Assembly (NCBI RefSeq): GCF_900102525.1
Contig: NZ_FNBZ01000001.1
Coordinates: forward strand, 806,001-870,000
Source: Allobosea robiniae
Lineage (GTDB): Bacteria > Pseudomonadota > Alphaproteobacteria > Rhizobiales > Beijerinckiaceae
DNA: 64,000 bases
Reading direction: 5' to 3'
Shown: piece after piece, positions 45,495 through 54,634 of the stretch
Numbering within the stretch: the first letter of the stretch is position 1
How the letters are laid out: every line of letters begins with the position of its first letter
The notes under the pieces: generated by a model
What the model saw: the letters and a program-made list of their open reading frames with translations, nothing else
Database searches by the model: none
Told to the model about the DNA's origin: nothing
Position numbers and translations under genes: made by a program

Positions 45495-47006
45495 ATGGCT
45501 GAAATGATGTCTCATCTGGCGGTCGGTTTCGGCGTCGCCTTCACGTTCCAGAATATCCTGCTCTGCTTCACCGGCTGCCTTGTCGGGACGTTGATCGGGG
45601 TGCTGCCCGGCGTCGGCCCGACCGCGACCATCGCCATGCTGCTGCCGATCACCTTCGGCCTCGACCCGACCGGCGCGCTGATCATGCTCGCGGGCATCTA
45701 TTACGGCGCGCAATATGGCGGATCGACCACGGCGATCCTCGTGAACATTCCCGGCGAAGCGACCGCCGTGGTCACCACGCTCGACGGCCACCAGATGGCC
45801 AAGCAGGGCCGGGCCGGCATCGCGCTCGGCACGGCCGCCCTCGGCTCCTTCTTCGCCGGCACCGTCGCCACCATGGTCATTGCAGCGCTCGGCGCGCCGC
45901 TGACGCGGCTGGCGCTGCTGTTCGGGCCTGCCGAATATTTCTCGCTGATGGTGATGGGCCTGTGCTTTGCCGTGGTTCTGGCACGCGGTTCGATCCTGAA
46001 GGCCTTCTGCATGATCGCGCTCGGCCTGCTCCTGTCGACGGTCGGCACCGACCTCGAGACCGGGCAGGAACGCCTGACCTTCGGCATCGCTTCGCTCTCG
46101 GACGGCATTGACGTCGCCGTGCTCGGCATGGGCGTCTTCGGTTTCGCGGAAGTGCTGCGCAACCTCGAAACCCCCGAAGCGCGCGACGTCGTCCGCGCCA
46201 AGATCGGCCGGCTGCTGCCGAACTGGAGCGACATCAAGCAATCGATCAACCCGGTGCTGCGTGGCACCGGCATCGGCGCCATCCTCGGCATCCTGCCGGG
46301 CAATGGCGCGGTGCTCGGCCCCTTCGCCAGCTACACGGTCGAAAAGAAGATCGCCGACGACCCGTCCCGCTTCGGCAAGGGCGCGATCGAGGGCGTGGCG
46401 GGGCCGGAATCGGCCAACAACGCCGGCGCGCAGACCGCCTTTATCCCGTTGCTCACGCTCGGCATTCCGCCGAATGCGGTGATGGCGCTGATGGTCGGCG
46501 CGATGACGATTCACGGCATCATCCCCGGCCCGCAGGTCATGACCAAGAACCCGGAGCTGTTCTGGGGCATGATCGCCTCGATGTGGATCGGCAACCTGAT
46601 GCTGCTCGTCATCAACCTGCCGCTGGTCGGCCTCTGGGTGAAGCTGCTGCAGGTGCCCTATCGGCTGATGTTCCCGGCGATCCTGATCTTCTGCTGCATC
46701 GGCATCTATTCGGTGAACAACCAGCCGGCCGACGTCGCCTTCACGGCGCTGTTCGGCCTGTTCGGCTACGCGCTGATCAAGCTCGGCTTCGAGCCGGCAC
46801 CGATGCTGCTCGGCTTCGTGCTGGGCAAGCTGATGGAGGAGAAGCTCCGGCAGGCGCTGATCATCTCGCGCGGCTCCTTCTACACCTTCATCGACTATCA
46901 GAACCGGCCGATCTCGCTGGGGCTGCTCATCGTTGCCGCGATCGTGCTCGCCATCGCGCTCTTGCCCGCGATCTCGAAGAAGCGCGACGAGGTCTTCACC
47001 GAATGA
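45495..47006 (+). CDS. tctA: tripartite tricarboxylate transporter permease TctA
   Basis: 503-residue large permease with about 11-12 helices. The conserved blocks are FTGCLVGTLIGVLPGVGPTA, then AGIYYGAQYGGSTTAILVNI and PGEATAVVTTLDGHQMAKQG, with GVAGPESANNAGAQTAFIPL in the second half. It takes up tricarboxylates or similar anions using an ion gradient, with the TctC protein presenting substrate. It lies between tctB and tctC in one operon. Confidence 0.95.
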   Translation: MAEMMSHLAVGFGVAFTFQNILLCFTGCLVGTLIGVLPGVGPTATIAMLLPITFGLDPTGALIMLAGIYYGAQYGGSTTAILVNIPGEATAVVTTLDGHQMAKQGRAGIALGTAALGSFFAGTVATMVIAALGAPLTRLALLFGPAEYFSLMVMGLCFAVVLARGSILKAFCMIALGLLLSTVGTDLETGQERLTFGIASLSDGIDVAVLGMGVFGFAEVLRNLETPEARDVVRAKIGRLLPNWSDIKQSINPVLRGTGIGAILGILPGNGAVLGPFASYTVEKKIADDPSRFGKGAIEGVAGPESANNAGAQTAFIPLLTLGIPPNAVMALMVGAMTIHGIIPGPQVMTKNPELFWGMIASMWIGNLMLLVINLPLVGLWVKLLQVPYRLMFPAILIFCCIGIYSVNNQPADVAFTALFGLFGYALIKLGFEPAPMLLGFVLGKLMEEKLRQALIISRGSFYTFIDYQNRPISLGLLIVAAIVLAIALLPAISKKRDEVFTE

Positions 47007-47071
47007 CGGGGTTGCCGCCCCGGCGGCCCCCCTCCAGTTTCATTTCACGCAATCTCCAGGGAGGAATACGC

Positions 47072-48046
47072 ATGAAGAAGCTCGCTCTCGGCCTTGCCGC
47101 CGCCGCCACGCTGGCCTTCGCCGGCGCCGCGCAGGCGCAGGGTTATCCGACGAAGCCGATCACCATGATCGTGCCCTTCGCGGCCGGCGGCCCGACCGAC
47201 ATCATCGCCCGCGTCGTCGCCGACCACATGTCGAAGACGCTCGGCCAGCAGATCGTGATCGAGAACGTCGCCGGCGCCGGCGGCACGACCGGCATCACCC
47301 GCGCCGTCACCGCAGCACCGGACGGCTACACCATCGCGATGGGGCATCTGGGCACCTTCTCAGCGGCCCCCGCCACCTATCCCGGCCTGAAATACGACCC
47401 GATCAACGGCATGCAGACGATCGGGCTCGCCGGCGGCACGCCGATCCTGATCGTCGCGCGCAAGAATCTCGAAGCGCCCGACCTCAAGGCCTTCGTCGCC
47501 GCCGTCAAGGCCAACCCTGACAAGTTCAACGAAGCCCATGCCGGCCTCGGCTCGGTCTCCTGGACGACTTGCACCCTGCTCAAGGGCATTCTCGGCACGC
47601 CGAAGATCAACGCCGTCGCCTATCGCGGCACCGGCCCGGCGCTGAACGACCTCGTCTCCGGCCAGATCGACTTCATGTGCGACCAGATCGTCTCGGTCTC
47701 CGAGCAGGTCAAGGCCGGAACCATCAAGGCCTATGCCATCGCCTCGGCCCAGCGCTCGCCGGCGCTGCCCGACGTGCCCACCACCAAGGAAGCCGGCCTG
47801 CCCGACTACCAGATCGAGGCCTGGAACGGCATCGCCGGCCCGAAGGGCATGCCGAAGGAGGCCGTGGACAAGCTGGTCGATGCGCTCGACAAGGCCCTCA
47901 ACGACGAAGGCACCAAGAAGCGCCTGCTCGACCTCGGCGCCGTGCTGCCGACCGCCGAGGAGCGGACGCCGGCCGGTTTCGCCGCCCTGATCAAACGCGA
48001 CGCCGACAAGCTGACGCCTGCGCTCTCGGCCGCGTCGAAGCAGTAA
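47072..48046 (+). CDS. tctC: tripartite tricarboxylate transporter binding protein TctC
   Basis: 324-residue periplasmic receptor of the Bug/TctC family. A signal peptide ends at AGAAQAQG (about 23). The mature protein starts YPTKPITMIVPFAAGGPTDI, the family signature, followed by NVAGAGGTTG. Bug receptors bind carboxylates, aromatic acids or nicotinate, so citrate is only one possibility. AGGGAGGA precedes ATG 47072. Last gene of LysR-tctB-tctA-tctC, with a terminator 27 bases later. Confidence 0.93.
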   Translation: MKKLALGLAAAATLAFAGAAQAQGYPTKPITMIVPFAAGGPTDIIARVVADHMSKTLGQQIVIENVAGAGGTTGITRAVTAAPDGYTIAMGHLGTFSAAPATYPGLKYDPINGMQTIGLAGGTPILIVARKNLEAPDLKAFVAAVKANPDKFNEAHAGLGSVSWTTCTLLKGILGTPKINAVAYRGTGPALNDLVSGQIDFMCDQIVSVSEQVKAGTIKAYAIASAQRSPALPDVPTTKEAGLPDYQIEAWNGIAGPKGMPKEAVDKLVDALDKALNDEGTKKRLLDLGAVLPTAEERTPAGFAALIKRDADKLTPALSAASKQ

Positions 48047-48072
48047 ACGGACGCGAGACGCCAATGATCATG

Positions 48073-48097
48073 CGGCGGGCCTTCGGGCCCGCCGTTT
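48073..48097 (+). terminator. terminator of the tct operon
   Basis: Perfect stem CGGCGGGCC/GGCCCGCCG with a TTCG tetraloop and a short TTT, 26 bases after tctC. Confidence 0.8.
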
Positions 48098-48225
48098 GCG
48101 TTTCAGGCCCGGCAGCGTCCCTCGGGCGCCGGAGCACGCCTTTGTCATGACCAGGCAAGCCTCTGTTCCTGAAGCTCTTTCTGCTTCCGGTTTCCGAACG
48201 TTAACATCTCGTGACCCGCTTTCCG

Positions 48226-48250
48226 GGAACTGATCGAGCACGTTGCGGTT
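48226..48250 (+). promoter_or_regulatory. possible EcfG-type promoter
   Basis: GGAAC (48226-48230), 16 bases, GGTT (48247-48250). The EcfG general-stress promoter is GGAAC-N16/17-CGTT, so the -10 has one mismatch. It lies about 38 bases upstream of the DUF1236 gene. Confidence 0.35.
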
Positions 48251-48287
48251 GTCCTCGCCGAAGGTTCGCTTCGAAAGGAGACATACC

Positions 48288-48719
48288 ATGTTCAAGAAAC
48301 TTGCTCTTGTTGCCGCCCTGACCATCACCCCGGCGGTTGCCTTTGCCCAGAGCCAGCCCTCGGGCGGCGCGGTCGGCGGTGCGACCAGCGGGGCCGCGAC
48401 CGGCGCAGTCGGCGGCGCCGTTGTCGGTGGCCCGGTCGGTGCGGTGGTCGGCGGTGTCGGCGGCGCCGTGGTCGGCGCGATCATCGGTGATGCAGCCGAG
48501 CCGAAGTTCCGCACCTATGTGGTGGAGCAGCGCGTCCCCTCCTACACCTATGCCGAGCCGGTCGCGGTCGGCACGGTGCTGCCGCAGCAGGGCGTCGTCT
48601 ACCACCAGCTGCCGGCCGACTATGCGCCGAACGCCTCGAACTATCGCTACACGGTCGTGAACGACCGCACGGTGATCGTCGAGCCGCAGACGCGCCGCAT
48701 CGTGCAGATCATCGAATAA
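48288..48719 (+). CDS. exported glycine-zipper DUF1236 protein
   Basis: 143-residue exported protein. A signal peptide ends near AFAQSQ (about 21). A Gly/Ala/Val-rich zipper region follows (AVGGAVVGGPVGAVVGGVGG), able to insert into membranes. The C-terminal DUF1236 region has FRTYVVEQRVPSYTYAEPVA, then RYTVVNDRTVIVEPQTRRIV. Such proteins are frequent in Rhizobiales and several respond to stress. AAGGAGA precedes ATG 48288. The role is unknown; an envelope location is inferred. Confidence 0.82.
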   Translation: MFKKLALVAALTITPAVAFAQSQPSGGAVGGATSGAATGAVGGAVVGGPVGAVVGGVGGAVVGAIIGDAAEPKFRTYVVEQRVPSYTYAEPVAVGTVLPQQGVVYHQLPADYAPNASNYRYTVVNDRTVIVEPQTRRIVQIIE

Positions 48720-48824
48720 TACCGCTCACGATCCGAATGACGGGCGGTTTCAACCCCAGGCCGTCCGTCCTTCAGGCCAGGCCCGCTCCGGAAACGGGGC
48801 GGGCCGCTTCGTGTCGGGACGGGC

Positions 48825-49466
48825 TCAGCGCGTGCCGAACATGCGGTCGCCGGCATCACCCAGACCGGGGACGATATAGCCGTGGTCGTTGAGCCGCTCG
48901 TCGATGGCCGCCGTCCAGATCCGGACATCGGGATGGGCGCCGCGCAGGCGCGCGATGCCCTCCGGCGCAGCCAGCAAACACATGAAGCGCAGATCCCGGG
49001 CGCCGCGCTCCTTCAGGCGCTCGACCGCCGCTACGGCGGAATTCGCCGTCGCCAGCATCGGGTCCATCACCACGATCATGCGATCGGCGATATCGGAGGG
49101 CGCCTTGAAGTAATATTCGACGGCCTGGAGCGTGTCGGGGTCGCGATAGAGCCCGATATGGGCGACGCGGGCAGCCGGGACGAGCTCCAGCATGCCGTCG
49201 AGGAAGCCGACGCCGGCGCGCAGGATCGGCGCGAAGACCAGCTTCTTGCCGGCAATGACCGGCTGCATCGACTTCTGCAGCGGCGTCTCGATCTCGATCA
49301 GTTCGGTCGGCAGGTCGCGCGTCACCTCGTAGCAGAGCAGCATGCCGATCTCGTTGAGGAGCTGGCGGAAGCTCTTGGTGGAGCGATCCTTCTCGCGCAT
49401 CAGCGTGAGCTTGTGCTGGACCAGCGGGTGGTCGACGACGGTGACGCCGTCCTGGCTCGAAGTCAT
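48825..49466 (-). CDS. upp: uracil phosphoribosyltransferase
   Basis: 213-residue enzyme that joins uracil and PRPP to make UMP. The PRPP-binding loop is in [20 protein letters not shown], and [20 protein letters not shown] is family-typical. Length is standard. It is the last gene of the run urc1-urc4-upp, 40 bases after urc4. In the yeast URC pathway uracil must first be salvaged to a nucleotide by this activity before ring breakdown, so here it may feed catabolism rather than simple salvage. Confidence 0.95.
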   Translation of the reverse strand: MTSSQDGVTVVDHPLVQHKLTLMREKDRSTKSFRQLLNEIGMLLCYEVTRDLPTELIEIETPLQKSMQPVIAGKKLVFAPILRAGVGFLDGMLELVPAARVAHIGLYRDPDTLQAVEYYFKAPSDIADRMIVVMDPMLATANSAVAAVERLKERGARDLRFMCLLAAPEGIARLRGAHPDVRIWTAAIDERLNDHGYIVPGLGDAGDRMFGTR

Positions 49467-49506
49467 ACGCCGGTTACCCCTCTATCTCTCGGACCTTGGC
49501 TTACCC

Positions 49507-50724
49507 TCAAAATACCGTGCCATCGCTGACGATGGTCAAGGGCGGCCCGCCATCCACACGCTTTTCGCGCGCGATCCGGCGCCCGGCGGCCCAGGTCCCG
49601 CCTTCGAGCACCTTGGCGAGCGGAAGTTCTTCGCGCGAGCGCCCGAGACGCTGACGGATCAGCGCCGCGACCTCGTCGAGCAGGGCGACGGTCAGCGCTC
49701 GCCATTCGACCACGAGCGGCGACGAGACCTCATGCGCCTTCGTCCGGTCCGCCTCATGTTTCAGCGCGATGACGCCGCTGTCGAGGAAGAGCCCGCCATT
49801 GCGGTACTCCGGCAGGCCGGTCATCTCGTCGATGTCGACCACGGCGATGCCGGCCCATTCCAGCGGCTCGATCAGCGAATAGGTCAGCCATTGCGAAAGC
49901 TTGTGGAAAGGCACGACGCCCTCCGTCGGCTTTCCCGGCGCGATCAGGGGATGGCGCCAGGTGTCGCCGAGCGCGACGCCAGCGACCGTCAGCCGCGACG
50001 GCCAGATGCCGCCGAAAGTGCCGAGCACCTCGCCCAGCATATGCGGGGCTCGCAGCGTCCCGGTATCGGCAGCCTTGGCGAAGCGATCGAACAACGCGCC
50101 CGGCCGCGACAGACCCTGCCGTTCCAACTCCTCGCCGAGGCGGTTGAGCAGCGCCGCGCGGCCTTCGAGCGCGAGCAGCGGATTGCCCGGCCCGGCCTGG
50201 AAGCCGTGCGCCAGCGCGGCCGCATCGAGGCGCTTCAGCCCGGCCGCATCGGCCCGCAAGGGATCGGCTGGATCGCTGGAGAACAGCCCTGCGGCGAACA
50301 TGTCGAGCGAGGCGAGCGCCAGCCCCTCGGAGCGGCCGATCTCGCGGCCCGTCGCGGCATCGCGATAGCGCCAGTCCGGGCCGGCGCCGGCATCGAGCAG
50401 GACACTGACGACGGCGAGATCATAGGCGGCGCGGCCGCGCGCGGCATGGTTTGCGAAGTTCGCCTCCCGGTCGAGCTTCTGCCAGCGATCCTCGCCATCG
50501 ACGGTGAAATGGCGCCAGCGCGCATGGAAGGGGATGTCGAGCGTCGGATAATTCGCGCGGATCGTCTCCAGCACATAATCCGCGCAGGTTTCGAGCCGAT
50601 CCGGATGGACGCTGAAATGAAGAAGCTGACCGGCAAGGCCGAGCTCCAGCATCTCCTGCGCACGCTCACGCACGGCAGCGGGTTTCAACAGGGCGCGGAA
50701 CGCCTCGGGATCGCGGTCGGGCAT
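49507..50724 (-). CDS. URC4/urg3 family protein (DUF1688)
   Basis: 405-residue protein of the URC4/Urg3 (DUF1688) family, needed for uracil breakdown by the URC route in Lachancea and linked to uracil use in Aspergillus; its reaction is not established. Signatures include VPFHKLSQWLTYSLIEPLEW, then GLPEYRNGGLFLDSGVI and EVSSPLVVEWRALTVALLDE. It lies between a GTP cyclohydrolase II-like gene (gap 25) and upp (gap 40). The ATG at 50724 is preferred to an in-frame TTG two codons upstream. Confidence 0.88.
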   Translation of the reverse strand: MPDRDPEAFRALLKPAAVRERAQEMLELGLAGQLLHFSVHPDRLETCADYVLETIRANYPTLDIPFHARWRHFTVDGEDRWQKLDREANFANHAARGRAAYDLAVVSVLLDAGAGPDWRYRDAATGREIGRSEGLALASLDMFAAGLFSSDPADPLRADAAGLKRLDAAALAHGFQAGPGNPLLALEGRAALLNRLGEELERQGLSRPGALFDRFAKAADTGTLRAPHMLGEVLGTFGGIWPSRLTVAGVALGDTWRHPLIAPGKPTEGVVPFHKLSQWLTYSLIEPLEWAGIAVVDIDEMTGLPEYRNGGLFLDSGVIALKHEADRTKAHEVSSPLVVEWRALTVALLDEVAALIRQRLGRSREELPLAKVLEGGTWAAGRRIAREKRVDGGPPLTIVSDGTVF

Positions 50725-50749
50725 CGTCAACTCGGTTGGCGTGGCGGAA

Positions 50750-52012
50750 TCAGAACTTGTCGAGGTCGCGGCCGACCGTGGACTTCAGGGCGTTGTCGCC
50801 AGGCGCGCCGTCGGGCGAGTAGTATCCCGCGGCCTTCTTGGCCTCGATCTCGACGGAGGCATCGGGCGGGACCAGCTCGGGCGGGATCGCGACGCGCTCG
50901 CCGATGGTGATGCCGCTCTCGACCATGGCGTCGTATTTCATGTTCGACATCGACATCAGCCGGTCGATATGGGTGACGCCGAGCCAGTGCAGCACGTCCG
51001 GCATGAGCTGCTGGAAGCGGGCATCCTGGACGCCGGCGACGCATTCGGTGCGCTCGAAATAGGTCGCGGCGGAATCGCCGCCCTCCTGGCGCTTGCGGGC
51101 GTTGTAGACGAGGAATTTCGTGACCTCGCCGAGCGCCCGCCCCTCCTTGCGGTTGTAGACGATCAGGCCGACGCCGCCGCTCTGGGCCTCCTTCACGCAT
51201 TCCTCGATGCCATGCGTGAGATAGGGCCGGCAGGTGCAGATGTCCGAGCCGAAGACGTCCGAGCCGTTGCACTCGTCATGGACCCGGCAGGCGATGCGCG
51301 CCTTCGGATCGGCAAGCCGCGAAGCCTCGCCCATGACATAGGCCGTGATCGAGCCGATCGGCGGCAGGAAGACCTTGAGGTCCGGCCGCGTCACAAGCTC
51401 GGGATACATGCCGCCGGTCTGCTCGAAGAGTGTGCGGCGCAATTCGCTCTCGGTGGTGCCGAACCGTTCGGCGATGCCCGGCAGGTACCAGACCGGATCG
51501 ACCGCGATCTTGGTGACGCTGATATCGCCGGAGGCGTGCAGGATATGCCCGTCCGCAGCGAGGCGATGGGCGCCCATCGCGGCGAGGATCTCGGGCAGGT
51601 TGAGCCTGGCCTTGGTGATCGCGATCGACGGCCGGATATCGATGCCCTCGCCGATCAGCTTGCCGAAATCCTGCGCGACCGTGTGGCCGAAGGGATCGAG
51701 CGAGACGATCCTCTTCGGGTCGGCCCATTGCGGCTGGGGCAGGATTTCCGCCGTCGGATAGGTGTTGGTCAGGTCCGGGCGCTGCTGAGGGTTCATGGCG
51801 CGGGCCGAGATCGCCAGCGCCCGATAGACCGAATAAGAGCCGCCATGGGCGCCGATGACGTTGCGGTCGGCCAGATTGGTGGTCGAGGCGATGATGGGCC
51901 CACGCTCGGCGGCGTTGGGAGCGCCCCACTTGATCGGGAAGCGCGTGGCAGCCCCGCCCGGCTCGGGATGGGAGGTCAGCCTGATATGGCCGTTGCGGTT
52001 CGGCGCATTCAT
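50750..52012 (-). CDS. GTP cyclohydrolase II-like protein of the URC1 type
   Basis: 420-residue RibA-fold protein. The zinc triad is complete: Cys248, Cys259 and Cys261 in ECNGSDVFGSDICTC, followed by YNRKEGRALG in place of RQEGRGIG. The N-terminal 200 residues are an extension absent from RibA (SLDPFGHTVAQDFGKLIGEG). A long N-terminus and location beside urc4 and upp identify the URC1 type, which acts on a uracil-derived nucleotide rather than in riboflavin synthesis. Starts at 52012 (ATG) or 52021 (GTG). A long hairpin ends 24 bases upstream of the start. Confidence 0.88.
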   Translation of the reverse strand: MNAPNRNGHIRLTSHPEPGGAATRFPIKWGAPNAAERGPIIASTTNLADRNVIGAHGGSYSVYRALAISARAMNPQQRPDLTNTYPTAEILPQPQWADPKRIVSLDPFGHTVAQDFGKLIGEGIDIRPSIAITKARLNLPEILAAMGAHRLAADGHILHASGDISVTKIAVDPVWYLPGIAERFGTTESELRRTLFEQTGGMYPELVTRPDLKVFLPPIGSITAYVMGEASRLADPKARIACRVHDECNGSDVFGSDICTCRPYLTHGIEECVKEAQSGGVGLIVYNRKEGRALGEVTKFLVYNARKRQEGGDSAATYFERTECVAGVQDARFQQLMPDVLHWLGVTHIDRLMSMSNMKYDAMVESGITIGERVAIPPELVPPDASVEIEAKKAAGYYSPDGAPGDNALKSTVGRDLDKF

Positions 52013-52035
52013 CGCGGTCACGCCCTGAAAACGGA

Positions 52036-52070
52036 AGAAGGCCCCGGGACGGGATCGTCCGGGGCCTTCT
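52036..52070 (-). terminator. long hairpin upstream of the URC operon
   Basis: AGAAGGCCCCGG-GAC pairs with GTCCGGGGCCTTCT, 14 base pairs with one bulged G and a 6-base loop. On the minus strand it follows the 53-residue gene and is followed by CTTCCGTTTTC, a modest T-run. It ends 24 bases before urc1, so it may be a terminator or part of a leader attenuator. Confidence 0.6.
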
Positions 52071-52115
52071 GGACCTCATGAAGTCTGAACCAGCGCAGTG
52101 GCGCCGTCAATCGCC

Positions 52116-52277
52116 TTAGAAAACAGCGAGATAGCGCAGCAGCGAGATGATGCCGATCACGATCACGATGATCTGCACGACGTTCTTGATCTGCCCGTCG
52201 AGCGGCAGCATCCGCACGAGGTAGAGCACGAGGCCGATGACGAGAACGGTGATCAGCAGCGAAATCAGAATGGACAT
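52116..52277 (-). CDS. 53-residue membrane protein (Thivi_2564-like)
   Basis: Very short protein, almost entirely two hydrophobic helices (SILISLLITVLVIGLVLYLV and VVQIIVIVIGIISLLRYLAV) around a conserved-looking turn MLPLDGQIKN. That P-x-D-G-x-I-K turn is shared by small bacterial membrane proteins annotated as the Thivi_2564 family. An AGGG lies upstream of ATG 52277. The gene stands alone between glyS and the URC operon. Function unknown. Confidence 0.72.
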   Translation of the reverse strand: MSILISLLITVLVIGLVLYLVRMLPLDGQIKNVVQIIVIVIGIISLLRYLAVF

Positions 52278-52443
52278 GCTTGCAGCCCTTTATCTCGGCC
52301 GGTAGCCGGCCCCCCGGAGCCCAGCCGCGACGCATTCGCGGCTTGTCAGCCCCGGCGAGAGAACGTCGCAGGGCGGGGATTGGTTCCGGAGGCGGGTTTG
52401 CCGGCGAAAGGGGCTTTCGAAGGAACGCGGGAGCCGCAAACAG

Positions 52444-52475
52444 AAAACCCCTCTCCCGGGTGGGACAGGGGTTTT
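52444..52475 (-). terminator. terminator of glyQS
   Basis: AAAACCCCT/AGGGGTTTT with an inner TCCC/GGGA pair. Read on the minus strand the stem ends in a four-T run, 20 bases past the glyS stop. Confidence 0.85.
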
Positions 52476-52495
52476 CCGCAGTTCCTGCGCTCGGC

Positions 52496-54634
52496 TCAGC
52501 CGGCGATGCGGTCGAAATCCGCGACCGCGCGCGTTGCCTGGCGGAGCTGGTTGAGCAGCTTCAGGCGGTTGGCCCGCAGGGCCGGATCGGGATCGTTGAC
52601 CGTGACCTTGTCGAAGAAGGCATCCACCGCCGGGCGGATTTCGGCGAGCGCGGCCATGGCGCCCTCGTAATCCTCGGCGGTGACGGCGGCCTCGGCCTTC
52701 GGCGTCGCCTGCGCCAGCGCAACGGCAAGCGCCTTCTCCTCGATCAGGCCGGCCTCGGCGATCAGATGCAGGTCCGGAGCAGCGGCGAAGGCGCCCTCCC
52801 CGTCCTTCTTCTCCTCGGCCTTGAGGATATTGGCGGCGCGCTTGTAGCCGGCGAGTAGGTTTTTGCCGTCCTCGGTATCGAGGAAACGGCCGAGCGCGGC
52901 GACGCGACGGGTGATGAGGAGGAGGTCGTCGTTGGCCGAAGCGCCTTCGCCCAGCACGGCGTCGACGAGATCATGCCGCGCGCCCTGGTCGCGGAGCATG
53001 ACCTTCAAGCGGTCGTGGAAGAAAGAGAGGAGGTCGGCATCGTTGGCGACCTGCGTCAGCCCCAGCCGCACCCCATTCTCGACCACCAGCCGGATCACAC
53101 CCAGCGCCGCGCGACGCAGCGCATAGGGGTCCTTGCTGCCGGTCGGCTTCTCGTCGATGGCCCAGAAGCCGACGAGCGTGTCGAGCTTGTCGGCCAATGC
53201 CACGGCCACCGAAACCGGATCGTTAGGAACGCGATCGGACGGGCCGACCGGCTTGTAGTGCTCCTCGACCGCGGCCGCGACCGAAACATCCTCGCCCTGC
53301 AGCTCGGCATATTTCCGGCCCATCAGGCCCTGCAGTTCCGGGAACTCGCCGACCATCTCGGTCGGCAGATCGGCCTTGGCGAGCCTGGCGGCACGTTCGG
53401 CCTTGTCCGGGTCGGCGCCGACGATCGGGGCCAGTTCCCTGGCCAGAGCCGCGATGCGCTGGACGCGCTCGCCCTGCGTGCCGAGCTTGGCGTGGAAGAC
53501 GACGCCGAGCTTGTCGAGCTTGGCCATGCGCTGGTCGAGCGGCTTGGCGAGATCGAGGCCGAGCTTTTCAGCGCTGTCCCTGAAGGTGTCGAGGTCCGGC
53601 AGCGAGCCGCGATCGGTCTGCCAGAAATAGGCGGCGTCCGAGAGGCGCGCACGCACGACGCGGCCATTGCCGGCGGTGATCGCCACGCCACCATCGCTGG
53701 CGACGAGGTTCGAGACCAGGATGAAGCGATTGGCGAGATCGCCGGTCGCCGGATCGCGCAGCACGAAGCATTTCTGGTTGGCGCGGATCGTGGCGCGGAT
53801 CGCCTCGCCGGGAATGTCGAGGAAGCGTTCCTCGAAGGAACCCATCAGCACGACCGGCCATTCGACGAGGCCGGCAACCTCCTCCAGCAAGCCCTCGTCC
53901 TCGACGAGGTCGAGACCCTGCGCGAAGGCGAGGTTGCGGGCGTCTGTGAGGATGATCTCCTTGCGGCGGTCGGCATCGAGCACGACCTTCGCCTTCTCAA
54001 GCGAGGCGACATAGTCCTCCAGGCGCTTCACCGTGATAGGTGCAGGCGCGTGGAAGCGGTGGCCATAGGTCACGTTGCCGGAGACGATGCCGTCGACTTC
54101 GAAGGGCACGATCTCGGTGTCTTCGGTCTCGGCGCCGAAGGTGCAGAGGATCGAATGCAGCGGGCGCACCCAGCGGAGGCTCGCCCCCGCAGCCGAGGCC
54201 TTGCCCCAGCGCATCGATTTCGGCCAGGGGAAGGACCGGATCACCGCAGGGACGATCTCGGCGATGGCCGCGACGGTTTCCTGGCCGGGCTTCTCGATGA
54301 TGGCGACGTAGGAGTCGCCCTTCTTCGGATCGCTGACGATCGTCGCCTGGTCGAGCGAATTCAGACCCGCTGCCTTGAGGAAGCCCTGCACGGCGGCGTC
54401 GGGCGCGCCGACGCGCGGACCCTTGCGCTCCTCACGCACGTCGCGGCCACGAACGGGGAGGCCGGCAATGTGCAGCGCGAGCCGGCGCGGCGTCGCGAAG
54501 GCCTTCGCGCCCTCGTAGACGAGGCCGCGCTCGACCAGCGCATCGGTGACGAGTTTCTTCAGATCATCGGCAGCCTTGCGCTGCATGCGCGCGGGAATCT
54601 CTTCCGAAAACAGTTCAAGCAGAAGATCGGGCAT
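52496..54634 (-). CDS. glyS: glycine-tRNA ligase beta subunit
   Basis: 712-residue beta chain of the heterotetrameric bacterial GlyRS. It starts [20 protein letters not shown] and contains [20 protein letters not shown] and the HD-like region near [22 protein letters not shown]-terminal anticodon-binding domain follows. It is slightly longer than the E. coli protein. The start overlaps the glyQ stop by one base (TGATG), indicating coupled translation. Confidence 0.97.
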   Translation of the reverse strand: MPDLLLELFSEEIPARMQRKAADDLKKLVTDALVERGLVYEGAKAFATPRRLALHIAGLPVRGRDVREERKGPRVGAPDAAVQGFLKAAGLNSLDQATIVSDPKKGDSYVAIIEKPGQETVAAIAEIVPAVIRSFPWPKSMRWGKASAAGASLRWVRPLHSILCTFGAETEDTEIVPFEVDGIVSGNVTYGHRFHAPAPITVKRLEDYVASLEKAKVVLDADRRKEIILTDARNLAFAQGLDLVEDEGLLEEVAGLVEWPVVLMGSFEERFLDIPGEAIRATIRANQKCFVLRDPATGDLANRFILVSNLVASDGGVAITAGNGRVVRARLSDAAYFWQTDRGSLPDLDTFRDSAEKLGLDLAKPLDQRMAKLDKLGVVFHAKLGTQGERVQRIAALARELAPIVGADPDKAERAARLAKADLPTEMVGEFPELQGLMGRKYAELQGEDVSVAAAVEEHYKPVGPSDRVPNDPVSVAVALADKLDTLVGFWAIDEKPTGSKDPYALRRAALGVIRLVVENGVRLGLTQVANDADLLSFFHDRLKVMLRDQGARHDLVDAVLGEGASANDDLLLITRRVAALGRFLDTEDGKNLLAGYKRAANILKAEEKKDGEGAFAAAPDLHLIAEAGLIEEKALAVALAQATPKAEAAVTAEDYEGAMAALAEIRPAVDAFFDKVTVNDPDPALRANRLKLLNQLRQATRAVADFDRIAG

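Noticed and set aside
50750-52012. Assignment as riboflavin-pathway ribA
   Set aside because: The long N-terminal extension, the altered RKEGRALG motif and the urc4 and upp neighbours fit URC1; no other riboflavin gene is nearby.
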